Assembly (NCBI GenBank): GCA_947305005.1
Contig: CAMZCM010000003.1
Location: 1 to 64,000 of the forward strand
Origin: an uncultured Prevotellaceae bacterium
Lineage (GTDB): Bacteria > Bacteroidota > Bacteroidia > Bacteroidales > Bacteroidaceae
Direction: 5' to 3'
DNA length: 64,000 bases
A model generated the notes under the pieces. The model searched no databases and was not told where the DNA came from. It saw only the letters and a program-made list of their open reading frames with translations. Positions 1-9,722 of the stretch are shown piece after piece (positions within the stretch are counted from its first letter, which is position 1; each line of letters opens with the position of its first letter). Position numbers and translations under genes: made by a program.

Positions 1-658
1 TCAATGTTAGTGCCTCCTCGAAAAAATGAGCCCAGGCGTGCTCCATCAGAAACAGCGCATTAAAATCAGCACTGGGGTATTCTTGGCAACCTTCCAACAG
101 CTCCCGAAGCTTTCTCTCTAACCGCTTCATGGCTTTGTTACCCCTGACTGGTGTACAGAACTGGTGATTTTCCACATACAAGTCCTTCCAATGGAAAGAA
201 CTGTTCTTATAGAAATCTCTGTTCACTTCCACCCCACGGGACTCCACCACTCTGTTGCCTGCTTCATAATCCGAAAGCAAACAGTCAAAATCGCAGGAAT
301 ATCTTGTATCGGGCGCATAATACAAAGCCCCAATGCTATTTCCTTTTAATTCAACAACATCGATTCCGGCATCTTTCCAAACCCCACAAAGTTCATCCAC
401 CAATTTCCGTTGCAACGAATACATTTGTTTCTGTTGGAGAGAAACACCAATCCATTGCAGCAGTAGTTCCTGAGGTGGTCTCTGCCCTTGCGGCAATATC
501 TCCAAGCCCTCGCTTGCCACAGCTTCCACTCCTTGAAGCGATGCCATATCAAAGATCTCTTCCCACTCTTTTGCGGTAGGAACCTTTTCAAGTGTTACGG
601 GTATGCCATAAAGCCCAGCCCGCAGTAACGAGAACAAGACTTTTACCTTTTCTGTCAT
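1..658 (-). CDS. Nucleotidyltransferase family protein (NTP_transf_5-like), 3' end outside window
   Basis: Own translation from ATG at 656-658 (overlaps the upstream stop as ATGA) stays open to base 1: MTEKVKVLFSLLRAGLYG...GIDVVELKGNSIGALYYAPDTRYSCDFDCLL. The ORF track omits this frame because it runs off the edge. Confidence 0.6.
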   Translation of the reverse strand, partial: MTEKVKVLFSLLRAGLYGIPVTLEKVPTAKEWEEIFDMASLQGVEAVASEGLEILPQGQRPPQELLLQWIGVSLQQKQMYSLQRKLVDELCGVWKDAGIDVVELKGNSIGALYYAPDTRYSCDFDCLLSDYEAGNRVVESRGVEVNRDFYKNSSFHWKDLYVENHQFCTPVRGNKAMKRLERKLRELLEGCQEYPSADFNALFLMEHAWAHFFEEALTL

Positions 659-1842
659 ACTTTCACTCCGCTCTTCGCTTTTCTGAACTCAGGATCCATC
701 TGTTTCTTGAAATTACCCCAAGTACCCCAGAAAAAGGCACTAAAATCACCTTTCAACCAATCCTGATAATAAGTATCTTTTCCGAAGAAACGAAACCATG
801 ATGGTTTAGCCTTGAACCTATCGGGGGATTTTAGGAACCAAAGCACATCGAAGCCAAGATGTCTTAACCGTTTACCTGGCTTATATTCATAATATCTCAA
901 AGGCTGCCCCAAAGTTACATCTGCAATCATGGTTGCATAATCCATACCTGATTTGAAAGCAGAACGCACACATGCCGGAATTCGTGGATTGATTTCCATT
1001 ATCAGTAATTCATGCGTATCCGGATTCTCGATCAAATCAAAGTCTGCAAATCCTACCCAACCGATAGTCTTCAACACCTCACCACAGGTTTTCGCTATTG
1101 TAGGATTATCAATTGTCACATTACAACAACTACTTCCACCATTCACGGGATAATACCTCTGTTTCCATATAACAGAATTAAACGCAGGGTATCCATCTTT
1201 GTCGGTCATAATCTGCACCTTCACCTGTCTGCCACCAGCCTTGATAAACTGTTGAAGATGACAATCACCAAATTGCTCATGAATAGCAGGACAGACAGAT
1301 TTCAACTCCTCATAGCTGTGTACCAGCGTCATCCCTCTACCTCCACTGGTAAGGTTGGGCTTCAAGAGTCCAGGATAAGGGAAAGAAGCAAAAGTTTCTG
1401 CATCATCTACCGAAACCACGCTCAAATCAATTGTCAGAGGATGCGGGAATCCATGTTCCTTACATACCTTCATCAACTCATTTTTATCGTATCCCTTCTT
1501 AAACACCTCTTTACTTGGCATCAATACGCCCGTCAATGGTAAGAGCTCTTCCTTATGGAAACTCATAAATTCCGCTGCCGTGTCAGAGGTTGGAATCAGC
1601 ACATCATAGTGATGATTCTTCAAGAAGGCAATCATCTTCTCGGCATACCCTTCATGATGACTATCAAAGCCTAAGAATCGCTCGTCTGCATGGCGAGTAT
1701 GATAGCCATATTCGTTTTTATTGTCGCAAGCTACTGCAACGTCATAACCGCTCTTTTTCAAACATTCGGCTATAGCCATGGCATGAGCGGCACCGCCATC
1801 CAATATTAAGACTTTTTTCTTCACTGTTCTATCATCACGCAT
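655..1842 (-). CDS. ATP-grasp domain protein (carbamoyl-phosphate-synthase L-chain-like)
   Basis: 395 aa; N-terminal VLILDGGAAHAMAIAECLKKSGYDV, ATP-grasp core GLLKPNLTSGGRGMTLV and EINPRI. Confidence 0.75.
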   Translation of the reverse strand: MRDDRTVKKKVLILDGGAAHAMAIAECLKKSGYDVAVACDNKNEYGYHTRHADERFLGFDSHHEGYAEKMIAFLKNHHYDVLIPTSDTAAEFMSFHKEELLPLTGVLMPSKEVFKKGYDKNELMKVCKEHGFPHPLTIDLSVVSVDDAETFASFPYPGLLKPNLTSGGRGMTLVHSYEELKSVCPAIHEQFGDCHLQQFIKAGGRQVKVQIMTDKDGYPAFNSVIWKQRYYPVNGGSSCCNVTIDNPTIAKTCGEVLKTIGWVGFADFDLIENPDTHELLIMEINPRIPACVRSAFKSGMDYATMIADVTLGQPLRYYEYKPGKRLRHLGFDVLWFLKSPDRFKAKPSWFRFFGKDTYYQDWLKGDFSAFFWGTWGNFKKQMDPEFRKAKSGVKV

Positions 1843-2849
1843 TCCCCGTGGTCCTTCAGACCCATGGTGGTAAAAACGACTCTATCACATGCATCTGTGC
1901 CCAACGGGAAGCGCATTACACCGTATTGCAGTATCAACGGCCAGATATCTTTCTTTAGTTTCCAATGGTCTATGATTTCACCATTCTTGAATTCTTTCAG
2001 TCTTGCATAGCGGTCTTTTTCATTCTCGCCACCTTCAACACCAGTAGAGAAGAAAGCTCTACCATCCTTGTAAGAAGCACATCCATGACAAGGTCCTTCA
2101 AAGTCCGCCAGTATCTCTAACTTTTGCGTCTTTCTATCCATTCTTACAAAATGAACGGTATCAGGACAACTACCAGCATCTGTACCCCATAGTAAAGCAT
2201 CCTTGGTGAAGCACACGCCAATGGCTCGCCAGTCCTGACTGTATTGACCTATCAGCTTCCAAGTATCGCCATTGTCTGAGCTCTTATATAGGCGGTTCTC
2301 ACTTCCATTTTCACCGTAGTCACCTGTTCCCAGCCAGAGGCATTGCTCATAGCTATCCCACTTCACGAAATGCAAGTGGCGAACCTCCCCAGCAGCCCAT
2401 GTATTGACTACTTGGAATGATATACCGTTATCCGTAGAACGGTATAAACGTATCTCATGGTCTCTGTTTGGATTCAGCAGATACTCTGCAAAGAAAACCG
2501 TTCCATCAGGAGTCACACATACTCCTTGATGACCAGGTTTGTTGCCTTGATAGCCAGTGAAGGTGTTTACCACATTGCCATCAGGAGAAACAATATATGC
2601 AATCCGCTTTGCGGTCACCAAAATGTTCCCATTTGCTAGAGGTAACAAGTGATGTAATCCAACCCGCAACAACTGGCGCGAAAGTCTGAAAGAACCTATC
2701 AACCGGTCTTTCAAACCGCCAACAGTGTACTTAAGAGTTATCCTCTTACCACTATAATCTATCGCATAGAAGGTCATGCCCTTCGCCACCCAAATCTTAT
2801 CAGGTGCTTGATACAAAGCACGACCGTTTATCAGTTTCCTTAATTTCAT
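1821..2849 (-). CDS. BNR/Asp-box repeat (sialidase-like beta-propeller) protein
   Basis: Asp-box-like motifs YRSTDNGISFQVV and YKSSDNGDTWKLI. Confidence 0.55.
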   Translation of the reverse strand: MKLRKLINGRALYQAPDKIWVAKGMTFYAIDYSGKRITLKYTVGGLKDRLIGSFRLSRQLLRVGLHHLLPLANGNILVTAKRIAYIVSPDGNVVNTFTGYQGNKPGHQGVCVTPDGTVFFAEYLLNPNRDHEIRLYRSTDNGISFQVVNTWAAGEVRHLHFVKWDSYEQCLWLGTGDYGENGSENRLYKSSDNGDTWKLIGQYSQDWRAIGVCFTKDALLWGTDAGSCPDTVHFVRMDRKTQKLEILADFEGPCHGCASYKDGRAFFSTGVEGGENEKDRYARLKEFKNGEIIDHWKLKKDIWPLILQYGVMRFPLGTDACDRVVFTTMGLKDHGECVMIEQ

Positions 2850-4066
2850 TCGCTGACCAATTTTTGTAATTCTGTTTCAAGCCCATCCATATAATGCTCC
2901 AACGTGAAATGCTTCTTGAAGTAGTATCTGGCATTCTTTCCACACACATCATACTCCTTGGGATGCTTAATATAAAACTCCATCAATTTTGCCAATCCCT
3001 CATAATCACCAGCATTGACGCAACTGCCACATTGTGCTTCTTCAATCACTTGATGAGCAGCCCCATTAATTGCTCCCATAATAGGTTTCCCCGTGGTCAT
3101 ATAAGTTTGGAGTTTACCCGGCATGGTATCACCCACGGCATTGTTCCCTCTTAGGGTTATCAACAACACATCAGCCTTTCTATAGAAAGAAGGCATATCA
3201 GCACGTTTCTGATTACCGTGAAAAACAAAGTTATCTGTAAGTCCTTTTTCCCGCACCAAATCCTCCAGTTCTTTACGTTTTGAGCCATCCCCCACCATAT
3301 CTACAACGTAATCATTCCGCTTACCCAGGACAGCAGCCGCACGGACAATTACATCAAGAGTCTGCCCTGCACCAAAGTTCCCGGCATACATAAAATGTAT
3401 TTCCCTGTCATTCTCTGTCTTAGTCAGATCTTGGGAAAGCATACTCCCGTCAGCATGTTGAGGAAGATAACCAAATGTACAATAGGGAATCGCATGCTTT
3501 CTTGATAAATAAGAAATAAATGGCTTCGAGGTGACGAGAATCCTGTCGCAAGCCCTGTATAACTTACCTGAAAGATGTGTAATGTATCGATACAGTAATC
3601 CTTTCTTGAACTTCACATGAGCGAGAGCAGATTCTGGCCAAATATCCAAGCAATATAACAGCAACGGTTTCCCGGTCCTTTTCTTATATCGGATAGCTGG
3701 TAGAGCCATTGTGATGGGTGAAAGCTGATAACAGAACACTATGTCATATTCATCCGACAACGAATCCACCACCTTGTTTGCATTCCTGTAGAACGAAATA
3801 TAGTTACGAATAAGCGACAAAGGATTATGACCGCGAGGTACGTTCTGGCAGTGTATCACCTCCACTCCTGTTTCCTGTCGGTATTCCTCTTCCTTCTTCC
3901 TTCTGACAGCTTCCTTATCGAACCCCTCGAAGATTTCCCCTTTGGGGTAATTGGGCAAGCCGCAAACAACAGTCACTTCATGGCCACGCCGTACCAATTC
4001 CGGAGCAATCTCATTGATCTGAAATTGCTCGGGGTAATAGTATTGTGAAATGATGAGTATTTTCAC
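2846..4066 (-). CDS. Glycosyltransferase family 4 (WbuB-like)
   Basis: MKILIISQYYYPEQFQINEIAPELVRRGHEVTVVCGLPNYPKG N-terminus typical of WbuB-type GT4. Confidence 0.8.
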   Translation of the reverse strand: MKILIISQYYYPEQFQINEIAPELVRRGHEVTVVCGLPNYPKGEIFEGFDKEAVRRKKEEEYRQETGVEVIHCQNVPRGHNPLSLIRNYISFYRNANKVVDSLSDEYDIVFCYQLSPITMALPAIRYKKRTGKPLLLYCLDIWPESALAHVKFKKGLLYRYITHLSGKLYRACDRILVTSKPFISYLSRKHAIPYCTFGYLPQHADGSMLSQDLTKTENDREIHFMYAGNFGAGQTLDVIVRAAAVLGKRNDYVVDMVGDGSKRKELEDLVREKGLTDNFVFHGNQKRADMPSFYRKADVLLITLRGNNAVGDTMPGKLQTYMTTGKPIMGAINGAAHQVIEEAQCGSCVNAGDYEGLAKLMEFYIKHPKEYDVCGKNARYYFKKHFTLEHYMDGLETELQKLVSE

Positions 4067-4067
4067 T

Positions 4068-5114
4068 TTAGTAACCTATAATAATACGTAGTCCTTTTTT
4101 ATTGAGCCAAGGCAACCTGTCAACTAACCAACAAACCGCCAAGGGGAACAGCAGCCCCCCTATGAACATACCTGCCACCACAACCGAATAATGCATCTGC
4201 AGAACGTTCACCAAGACCACTTTTGCGATATAGTGGCCAAACCAAGAAAGGAGATAGATGGTGTAAGTCTTGTTGGAGAACTTCATCATCCACTCTTCTA
4301 ACCGAGGCAGATGCTGTATGATAAGGTCGCATAAGCTCAAAGAAAATAGTATTCCGATAATTGCTCTAATAACATTCACGTACAAACCATGTAACGGAAG
4401 GAATATACATCCTATTGTAAGAGCAAGGTAAATTATACATTTCTGCCCCCCCCAGTTTGTGGCAGAATAAACTACCTTTAGCTTTTCTTCATTGCGCTGG
4501 AGCAATATACCCAATATGAAAAAAGGGACATAATATATTACTGCTGACAGGTTGAACACACGAGTAGCAGGCATGAAATAAGATACAACCCATATACTCA
4601 ACGCTAACAGGCACAACTTAACCTTATCCGCAGATAATAGTCGAATGCATATCAGACCTAACACCAATAAGAATATCATGTAGAGCGTGAACACATACCA
4701 GAGATGTCCAATGGTACTATAATCCGCACTCGGAATGATAAACATCTTGAAGAAATTCCCTACCGAAAACACCCTGTCCGCATGCGAGAGACCCGCAAAG
4801 GCGTACTTGATGGCGAAGATGACTGAACCTAACACCACGTATGGCACTATCAATCTCAGAGTTTTCTTCCAAATGAACTTGCCCGTACAGGCTTTCTTCA
4901 TTACAGGGTTTGTCAGAGAGAACAGGAAACCCGAGATCAAGAAAAACAGTGGCATGTGGAAAGAGTATATCCACGAATGCAGATACGACAGTTTCTGTTG
5001 GATTATAGGTTCCTCAAATCCGCTGTGGCCTAATACTACCAAGAGTATGCCCCAGACGGAAAGAAGTGCCATTACATGGTTAGACTTTGCCATGTTTGAA
5101 TCAATTCTTTCCAA
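4068..5114 (-). CDS. Acyltransferase family 3 (OafA/YrhL type) membrane protein
   Basis: Multi-TM; GILLVVLGHSGFEEP and FHMPLFFLISGFLFS motifs; contains an in-frame G8 tract. Confidence 0.8.
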   Translation of the reverse strand: MERIDSNMAKSNHVMALLSVWGILLVVLGHSGFEEPIIQQKLSYLHSWIYSFHMPLFFLISGFLFSLTNPVMKKACTGKFIWKKTLRLIVPYVVLGSVIFAIKYAFAGLSHADRVFSVGNFFKMFIIPSADYSTIGHLWYVFTLYMIFLLVLGLICIRLLSADKVKLCLLALSIWVVSYFMPATRVFNLSAVIYYVPFFILGILLQRNEEKLKVVYSATNWGGQKCIIYLALTIGCIFLPLHGLYVNVIRAIIGILFSLSLCDLIIQHLPRLEEWMMKFSNKTYTIYLLSWFGHYIAKVVLVNVLQMHYSVVVAGMFIGGLLFPLAVCWLVDRLPWLNKKGLRIIIGY

Positions 5115-6166
5115 ACAGCCTCCATGCTGTATCTTTCTTGTACACGGGTTTGGATTCGAGATCTCATAGACTCTTTCTCTTCTGGTGAATCTAACAAGCC
5201 CTTAATAGCATTTTTTAAGCCATGAACATCTTGAGGTTTGATGATGATACCATATTGCTTTCCATCCTCTTCTTCCAGAATTTGGGGAATTGCACCCACA
5301 TCTGTCGCCACAATGGCGCACCCTGCAGCCATTCCCTCCAAGATAACATTTGGGAAACCTTCCGTATAAGATGGTAATACCATAATATCGGAAGCCATCA
5401 TTTCTTTGACCACTTGCTCATAAGGGAGTTCGCCAATCAATTCAAGCCATGTGGCAGAATGAGAATATTCATTTATTTCAGCACGCATCTCATCAGTAAC
5501 GTGACCAACCATCTTTAAGTGAATGCCGGGAATGTCAGAACAGGCATCTATCAGCTCGAATACCCCCTTCGTTTTCACCACGTGACCACAATACAAGATA
5601 TATCCCGGAATGCGCTCTACATGGTTCTGCCCTACAATTGTCTGTACTTGTGGGGAAACCGGATTTGGCATACACTTTACATTCGTATAGCCTAAGTCTT
5701 TAAGGACATCTAACGATTTCTTGTCAAGAACTATTGCACAATCCACCAATTTCAAAACCTTGGTAATTAACTTCCATTCCCAGTTCTTGCTCTGGGCCAA
5801 ATCGGGAATTCTACCGAATCTGAAATGAATTACTGTCTTAACTCCTTTCCTCTTTGCAGCTTTTATCAAATAGATATCTTTCAGCAAACTCCACGATGCA
5901 CTTGATGTCAGATGCATCACATCATGCTTATCACTATGGAGTTTCTGCTTGAAATCTTTGATAATCTTGGAATAATCTTTTACTGCTTCTTTGAGGCGAT
6001 AAAGCTTTGGTGAATTAATGTTTATGAACGAAGACCGTCCCATGGGAACAAGCGTCAGCGTACAGTCATTCTTACCAACCGCTTCATAATACTTCATGAT
6101 ATGTCCAGCCCACCTGGAAATACCTCCAGGGACACCGCCATACGATGTAACGAGAAGTACCTTCAT
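5072..6166 (-). CDS. Glycosyltransferase family 4
   Basis: VPGGISRWAGH N-terminus; PSYTEGFPNVILEGMAAGCAIVATDVGAIPQIL. Confidence 0.85.
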   Translation of the reverse strand: MKVLLVTSYGGVPGGISRWAGHIMKYYEAVGKNDCTLTLVPMGRSSFININSPKLYRLKEAVKDYSKIIKDFKQKLHSDKHDVMHLTSSASWSLLKDIYLIKAAKRKGVKTVIHFRFGRIPDLAQSKNWEWKLITKVLKLVDCAIVLDKKSLDVLKDLGYTNVKCMPNPVSPQVQTIVGQNHVERIPGYILYCGHVVKTKGVFELIDACSDIPGIHLKMVGHVTDEMRAEINEYSHSATWLELIGELPYEQVVKEMMASDIMVLPSYTEGFPNVILEGMAAGCAIVATDVGAIPQILEEEDGKQYGIIIKPQDVHGLKNAIKGLLDSPEEKESMRSRIQTRVQERYSMEAVWKELIQTWQSLTM

Positions 6167-6175
6167 GCCAACTCT

Positions 6176-6418
6176 TTAACTCAATTTTTCCTCAAGAACA
6201 GCTATAATATCCCCCACTCTTTTCAGTTTGTTCAATTCCTTCAAACGGAATTTTACGCCAAATGCCTCTTCTACTTTCGCAATCATCATCATATGCGTAA
6301 GAGAATCCCAATTCTCGACATCATTAGCAGTCATATCCTCTTGGAGTACCAATGCACTGTCATTAAAAACTTCACGGAATATTTCCGTTAACTTGCTCTC
6401 AATAAGATTTCTTTCCAT
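6176..6418 (-). CDS. Acyl/peptidyl carrier protein
   Basis: 80 aa with phosphopantetheine site context VENWDSLTHMMMI. Confidence 0.85.
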   Translation of the reverse strand: MERNLIESKLTEIFREVFNDSALVLQEDMTANDVENWDSLTHMMMIAKVEEAFGVKFRLKELNKLKRVGDIIAVLEEKLS

Positions 6419-6429
6419 GTTTGTAAATA

Positions 6430-7101
6430 TTAAAGTGATTTTTCTAATAAAAATTCTTTGTTATGAGGATAGTATTTCAACACCTCTGGGTCTTTTGCCT
6501 CAAGCCTTTGGACCACTCTGAAGCCGCTCTTTTCATATGCTTTAATTGCCGGTGTGTTGATATCATACACCAATACTTGCATCTTACTTACATTGCATCC
6601 CGATTCTTTTGCTCTTTTCTCATGTAGTTTTATCAACTTACCTATTAAACCGTATCCTCTGTGTTCAGGCAACGTATAGCCATATTCCAGCTGGTATGCA
6701 CCAGGCTCTCGTGATACTTGCAAATCAGAAACAAGATGGGATTTCTCTTGAGCTTTCTTAACATGCTCTAAAGGAATAACATAGCCAATAAGATTTGATT
6801 TAAGCAAACTGGAAGGCATATCATCTTCGTTTACACCTTCTATCCACCCTCCAAAGGTGGCAACAGGATTACCCTTGCATTCCGCGATTATGAAACTGCT
6901 TATGGAAAAATCACAACCATCTATCTCTTCTTCTAACATTTGAACTATATAAGAACGTAACTCTTCTACAGACAGTTCAAATAAATTAGCCATTCCAACT
7001 TTATCAGAAGTGGCTATCTTCTTTGACTCAATAATGGCTGTGGCAAGAAACTCCACATCATCTATCGTAGCATTTCGAAAGATATACTCTGAGTTTTCCA
7101 T
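6430..7101 (-). CDS. GNAT-family N-acetyltransferase
   Basis: EYGYTLPEHRGYGLIGKLIKLHEKRAKE and NTPAIKAYEKSGFRVVQ. Confidence 0.8.
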   Translation of the reverse strand: MENSEYIFRNATIDDVEFLATAIIESKKIATSDKVGMANLFELSVEELRSYIVQMLEEEIDGCDFSISSFIIAECKGNPVATFGGWIEGVNEDDMPSSLLKSNLIGYVIPLEHVKKAQEKSHLVSDLQVSREPGAYQLEYGYTLPEHRGYGLIGKLIKLHEKRAKESGCNVSKMQVLVYDINTPAIKAYEKSGFRVVQRLEAKDPEVLKYYPHNKEFLLEKSL

Positions 7102-8600
7102 TAGTGTATCATCTCTTTTAGTTTCACTTTGTCTGTCTTATCGTTTGAATTTAGAGGGAAAACTGGAACGAAGAACAAACGAGTTGGAATCATATAAGAA
7201 GGCATCTTAGTCCTCATATATGCGAGCAATTCTTCCGCATTAAACTCGTTTGATTCTATAAACATTGCAATCTCTGTAAGTGCTGACTCATTGTCAAATG
7301 CAATACATACTGCGTTCTTTTTCAGATATTCCCTAGCGTGATATTCAATCTCTCCCAACTCTACACGAAAGCCCTGGATTTTAGCTTGGTGATCCAAACG
7401 GCCGGAATACATGATATCACCATCTTCGTCCTTATAACAAAGGTCACCAGTATGATAAAACCGCACCTGTTCTCCATTGACCTCTTTGAAAAAGAAAGAA
7501 GATTTATTCTTTTCTGGATTCTTCCAGTAGCCACATGTAACCTGGTCTCCGGCTACACATAACTCACCTTTTTCTCCATTTGGGACTTCTTTTCCTTCTT
7601 CATCCAATATCAAACCTATTACATTAGCCATTGGTTTCCCAATGGAAATAATGCCGTTTAAACTTTTATTACTCCCGCCACGTGTGAGCTTATAATAAGT
7701 ACAATAAATGGTTGCTTCTGTTGGACCATAGAAGTCGTATATTTCTGTATTAGTTGCACAATTGTACCAATCCTCCATCAAGTTCAGCGGGCAAGCTTCT
7801 GCAGTAAGGATACAAGCCTTTAAACTGGTTGCATCCAACTCCGAGAAATATGGCTGCAAGTATCTTAACATAGACGGAGCCATTGCACCAAATGTTATTT
7901 GATGATCTTCTATCAAGCCGCTTGCATATACATATTTTACTTGCCCGTGTGGAATAGTATAAACACAGGCTCCTCTGGTTAATGCAACAAGATAACTCTG
8001 CACTGATACGTCAAAGCTCAGGTCAAATGCTTGCAAGCATCTGTCTTCTTCGTTGATAGCAATACCTGTCTGCCAGAATGAATCCATAAAGGCTGCCACG
8101 TTTTTGCGCATTAATTGAACGCCTTTTGGCTTTCCTGTACTGCCAGAAGTAAAAAGAATATAAGCTAATTCCTCCTCTTCTATGTCACCCCTAGCTATCA
8201 AAGGAACACCCACGACATCCAATGTACTAGTCATAACTACTGGCACTTTTTCATATCGTGTCTCCTTAGATGAATCAAGTATTAAATCCAATTCGACTTG
8301 ATCACATATATCAAGACACCTATCCAATGGCCAGTTCGGATGAAGTGGAACATAACACTTTCCTTGTAACCAAAGTGCGAATATCGAAGCGTAGGTCTCA
8401 ATGTCATCATTGATGACAAGACCCACTTTCTGGTTATGATACTCAATATGGGCAATTGCATCTAAAATACCAGAGATCTTTTCTCCGAAGGTATTATAAG
8501 AATACATTTGCTCGTCTATGCAAAACGCATTTCTCTCACCGTATCTCTCTATTGAGGAGAGTATAGGTGTTAGTACATCATTATAAAAATTATACTTCAT
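7101..8600 (-). CDS. AMP-binding adenylation enzyme (amino-acid/D-alanine-ligase-like A-domain)
   Basis: YILFTSGSTGKPKGV, YDFYGPTEATIYCTYY, YHTGDLCYKDEDGDIMYSGRLDHQAKIQGFRVELGEIE. Confidence 0.9.
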   Translation of the reverse strand: MKYNFYNDVLTPILSSIERYGERNAFCIDEQMYSYNTFGEKISGILDAIAHIEYHNQKVGLVINDDIETYASIFALWLQGKCYVPLHPNWPLDRCLDICDQVELDLILDSSKETRYEKVPVVMTSTLDVVGVPLIARGDIEEEELAYILFTSGSTGKPKGVQLMRKNVAAFMDSFWQTGIAINEEDRCLQAFDLSFDVSVQSYLVALTRGACVYTIPHGQVKYVYASGLIEDHQITFGAMAPSMLRYLQPYFSELDATSLKACILTAEACPLNLMEDWYNCATNTEIYDFYGPTEATIYCTYYKLTRGGSNKSLNGIISIGKPMANVIGLILDEEGKEVPNGEKGELCVAGDQVTCGYWKNPEKNKSSFFFKEVNGEQVRFYHTGDLCYKDEDGDIMYSGRLDHQAKIQGFRVELGEIEYHAREYLKKNAVCIAFDNESALTEIAMFIESNEFNAEELLAYMRTKMPSYMIPTRLFFVPVFPLNSNDKTDKVKLKEMIH

Positions 8601-9007
8601 TTTGTGCTAACCAATTCTATTAATCCCACATCCACATGATAAAGATAACATATCTGATGACCGTCCATAGCTACTGATTCTACTGGCATAAACAACGGCT
8701 TGAAGCCTTCATCAAACAAATCCTCAACGGCCTGTTCTATGTCATCCACATCATAGCAGATATGATATGTTGTGTTGCCAATCTTCTGAAGGAAGTTATC
8801 TACTGGCGAAGATTCGCCCTCTTTCAAAGGTGAGACCAGCTCTATTGTCGGGAAACCTTTTTTATATAGGAAGGCTATCCTCGTACGTTGGATTTCTTCG
8901 TCATAAATCTTCGACAAAGTCCAGCCGGCATTCACATATAGCTGTGCCGTCTTGTTAATATCACGGACTGCATAGCCAATATGGTTTACTGATTTCAAAT
9001 GATGCAT
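8597..9007 (-). CDS. VOC family (glyoxalase / methylmalonyl-CoA epimerase-like) protein
   Basis: MHHLKSVNHIGYAVRDINKTAQLYVNAGW; YHICYDVDDIEQAVEDL; LIELVS. Confidence 0.75.
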   Translation of the reverse strand: MHHLKSVNHIGYAVRDINKTAQLYVNAGWTLSKIYDEEIQRTRIAFLYKKGFPTIELVSPLKEGESSPVDNFLQKIGNTTYHICYDVDDIEQAVEDLFDEGFKPLFMPVESVAMDGHQICYLYHVDVGLIELVSTK

Positions 9008-9011
9008 GAGC

Positions 9012-9722
9012 CTATACGCTTAAAAATGATTGTATTTCCTTAATACGGGAAACAAAATACTTGTTAAAATTACTCTCAATCAATTCTTCAGGAAGTCGTT
9101 CTGCTTCCGGATACAATTCTTCTTCATGTTCCACGATGATGCCTGGGGTAAATTTAAAGCCTATCACCTTCGCAGGGTTACCGGTAACGATGGCATACGG
9201 TGGAATATTAGACCTGATTACCGAACCGGCACCAACGATACTTCCTCTTCCTACCGTCACGCCATGCAGTACGGTAACGTTGGCGCCTATCCAAACATCT
9301 TCTTCAATCACGATGTCCTTGTCCATCTCGTGGTCAACATCAATTTCGGCCTTCATTTCATTGGTAATGTCTTTGAGAAAGACACCAGGAATGGACAAAT
9401 GCCCGCCAGTAATGGCTGTAAAGCCAAATGCAATGCCAGACTTCTTTTTGATAATGACTCGTGCCTTGGTATTCATGATGCGGGCACCCTCATCAATGAA
9501 CACATCCTCACCGACAAAAAGGTTCTTTTTATTCCAGATGGTCATTTTGCCCCTCAAATATGCAGTTGGGGCGAGTGAGCCATATCTGAAACTCACCAGA
9601 TGGTTTTTACTTCGGACACAGAAGTGCTTTATACTTCTCAGGATAGCTATTAATCTCATCTTCTTATGCTTGGGGTAATTGAATAAACTTGCCAAAAGAT
9701 TCGTCGTAGGACTCTGGAACAA
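9012..9722 (-). CDS. Hexapeptide-repeat (LbH) acyltransferase
   Basis: DVWIGANVTVLHGVTVGRGSIVGAGSVIRSNIPPYAIVTGNPAKVI. Confidence 0.9.
   Translation of the reverse strand: MFQSPTTNLLASLFNYPKHKKMRLIAILRSIKHFCVRSKNHLVSFRYGSLAPTAYLRGKMTIWNKKNLFVGEDVFIDEGARIMNTKARVIIKKKSGIAFGFTAITGGHLSIPGVFLKDITNEMKAEIDVDHEMDKDIVIEEDVWIGANVTVLHGVTVGRGSIVGAGSVIRSNIPPYAIVTGNPAKVIGFKFTPGIIVEHEEELYPEAERLPEELIESNFNKYFVSRIKEIQSFLSV

Noticed and set aside
346-591. Minus-strand ORF MKRFLPQKSGKRS...
   Set aside because: Wrong frame; the nucleotidyltransferase frame (1-658) is open across the whole region and shows a family signature.
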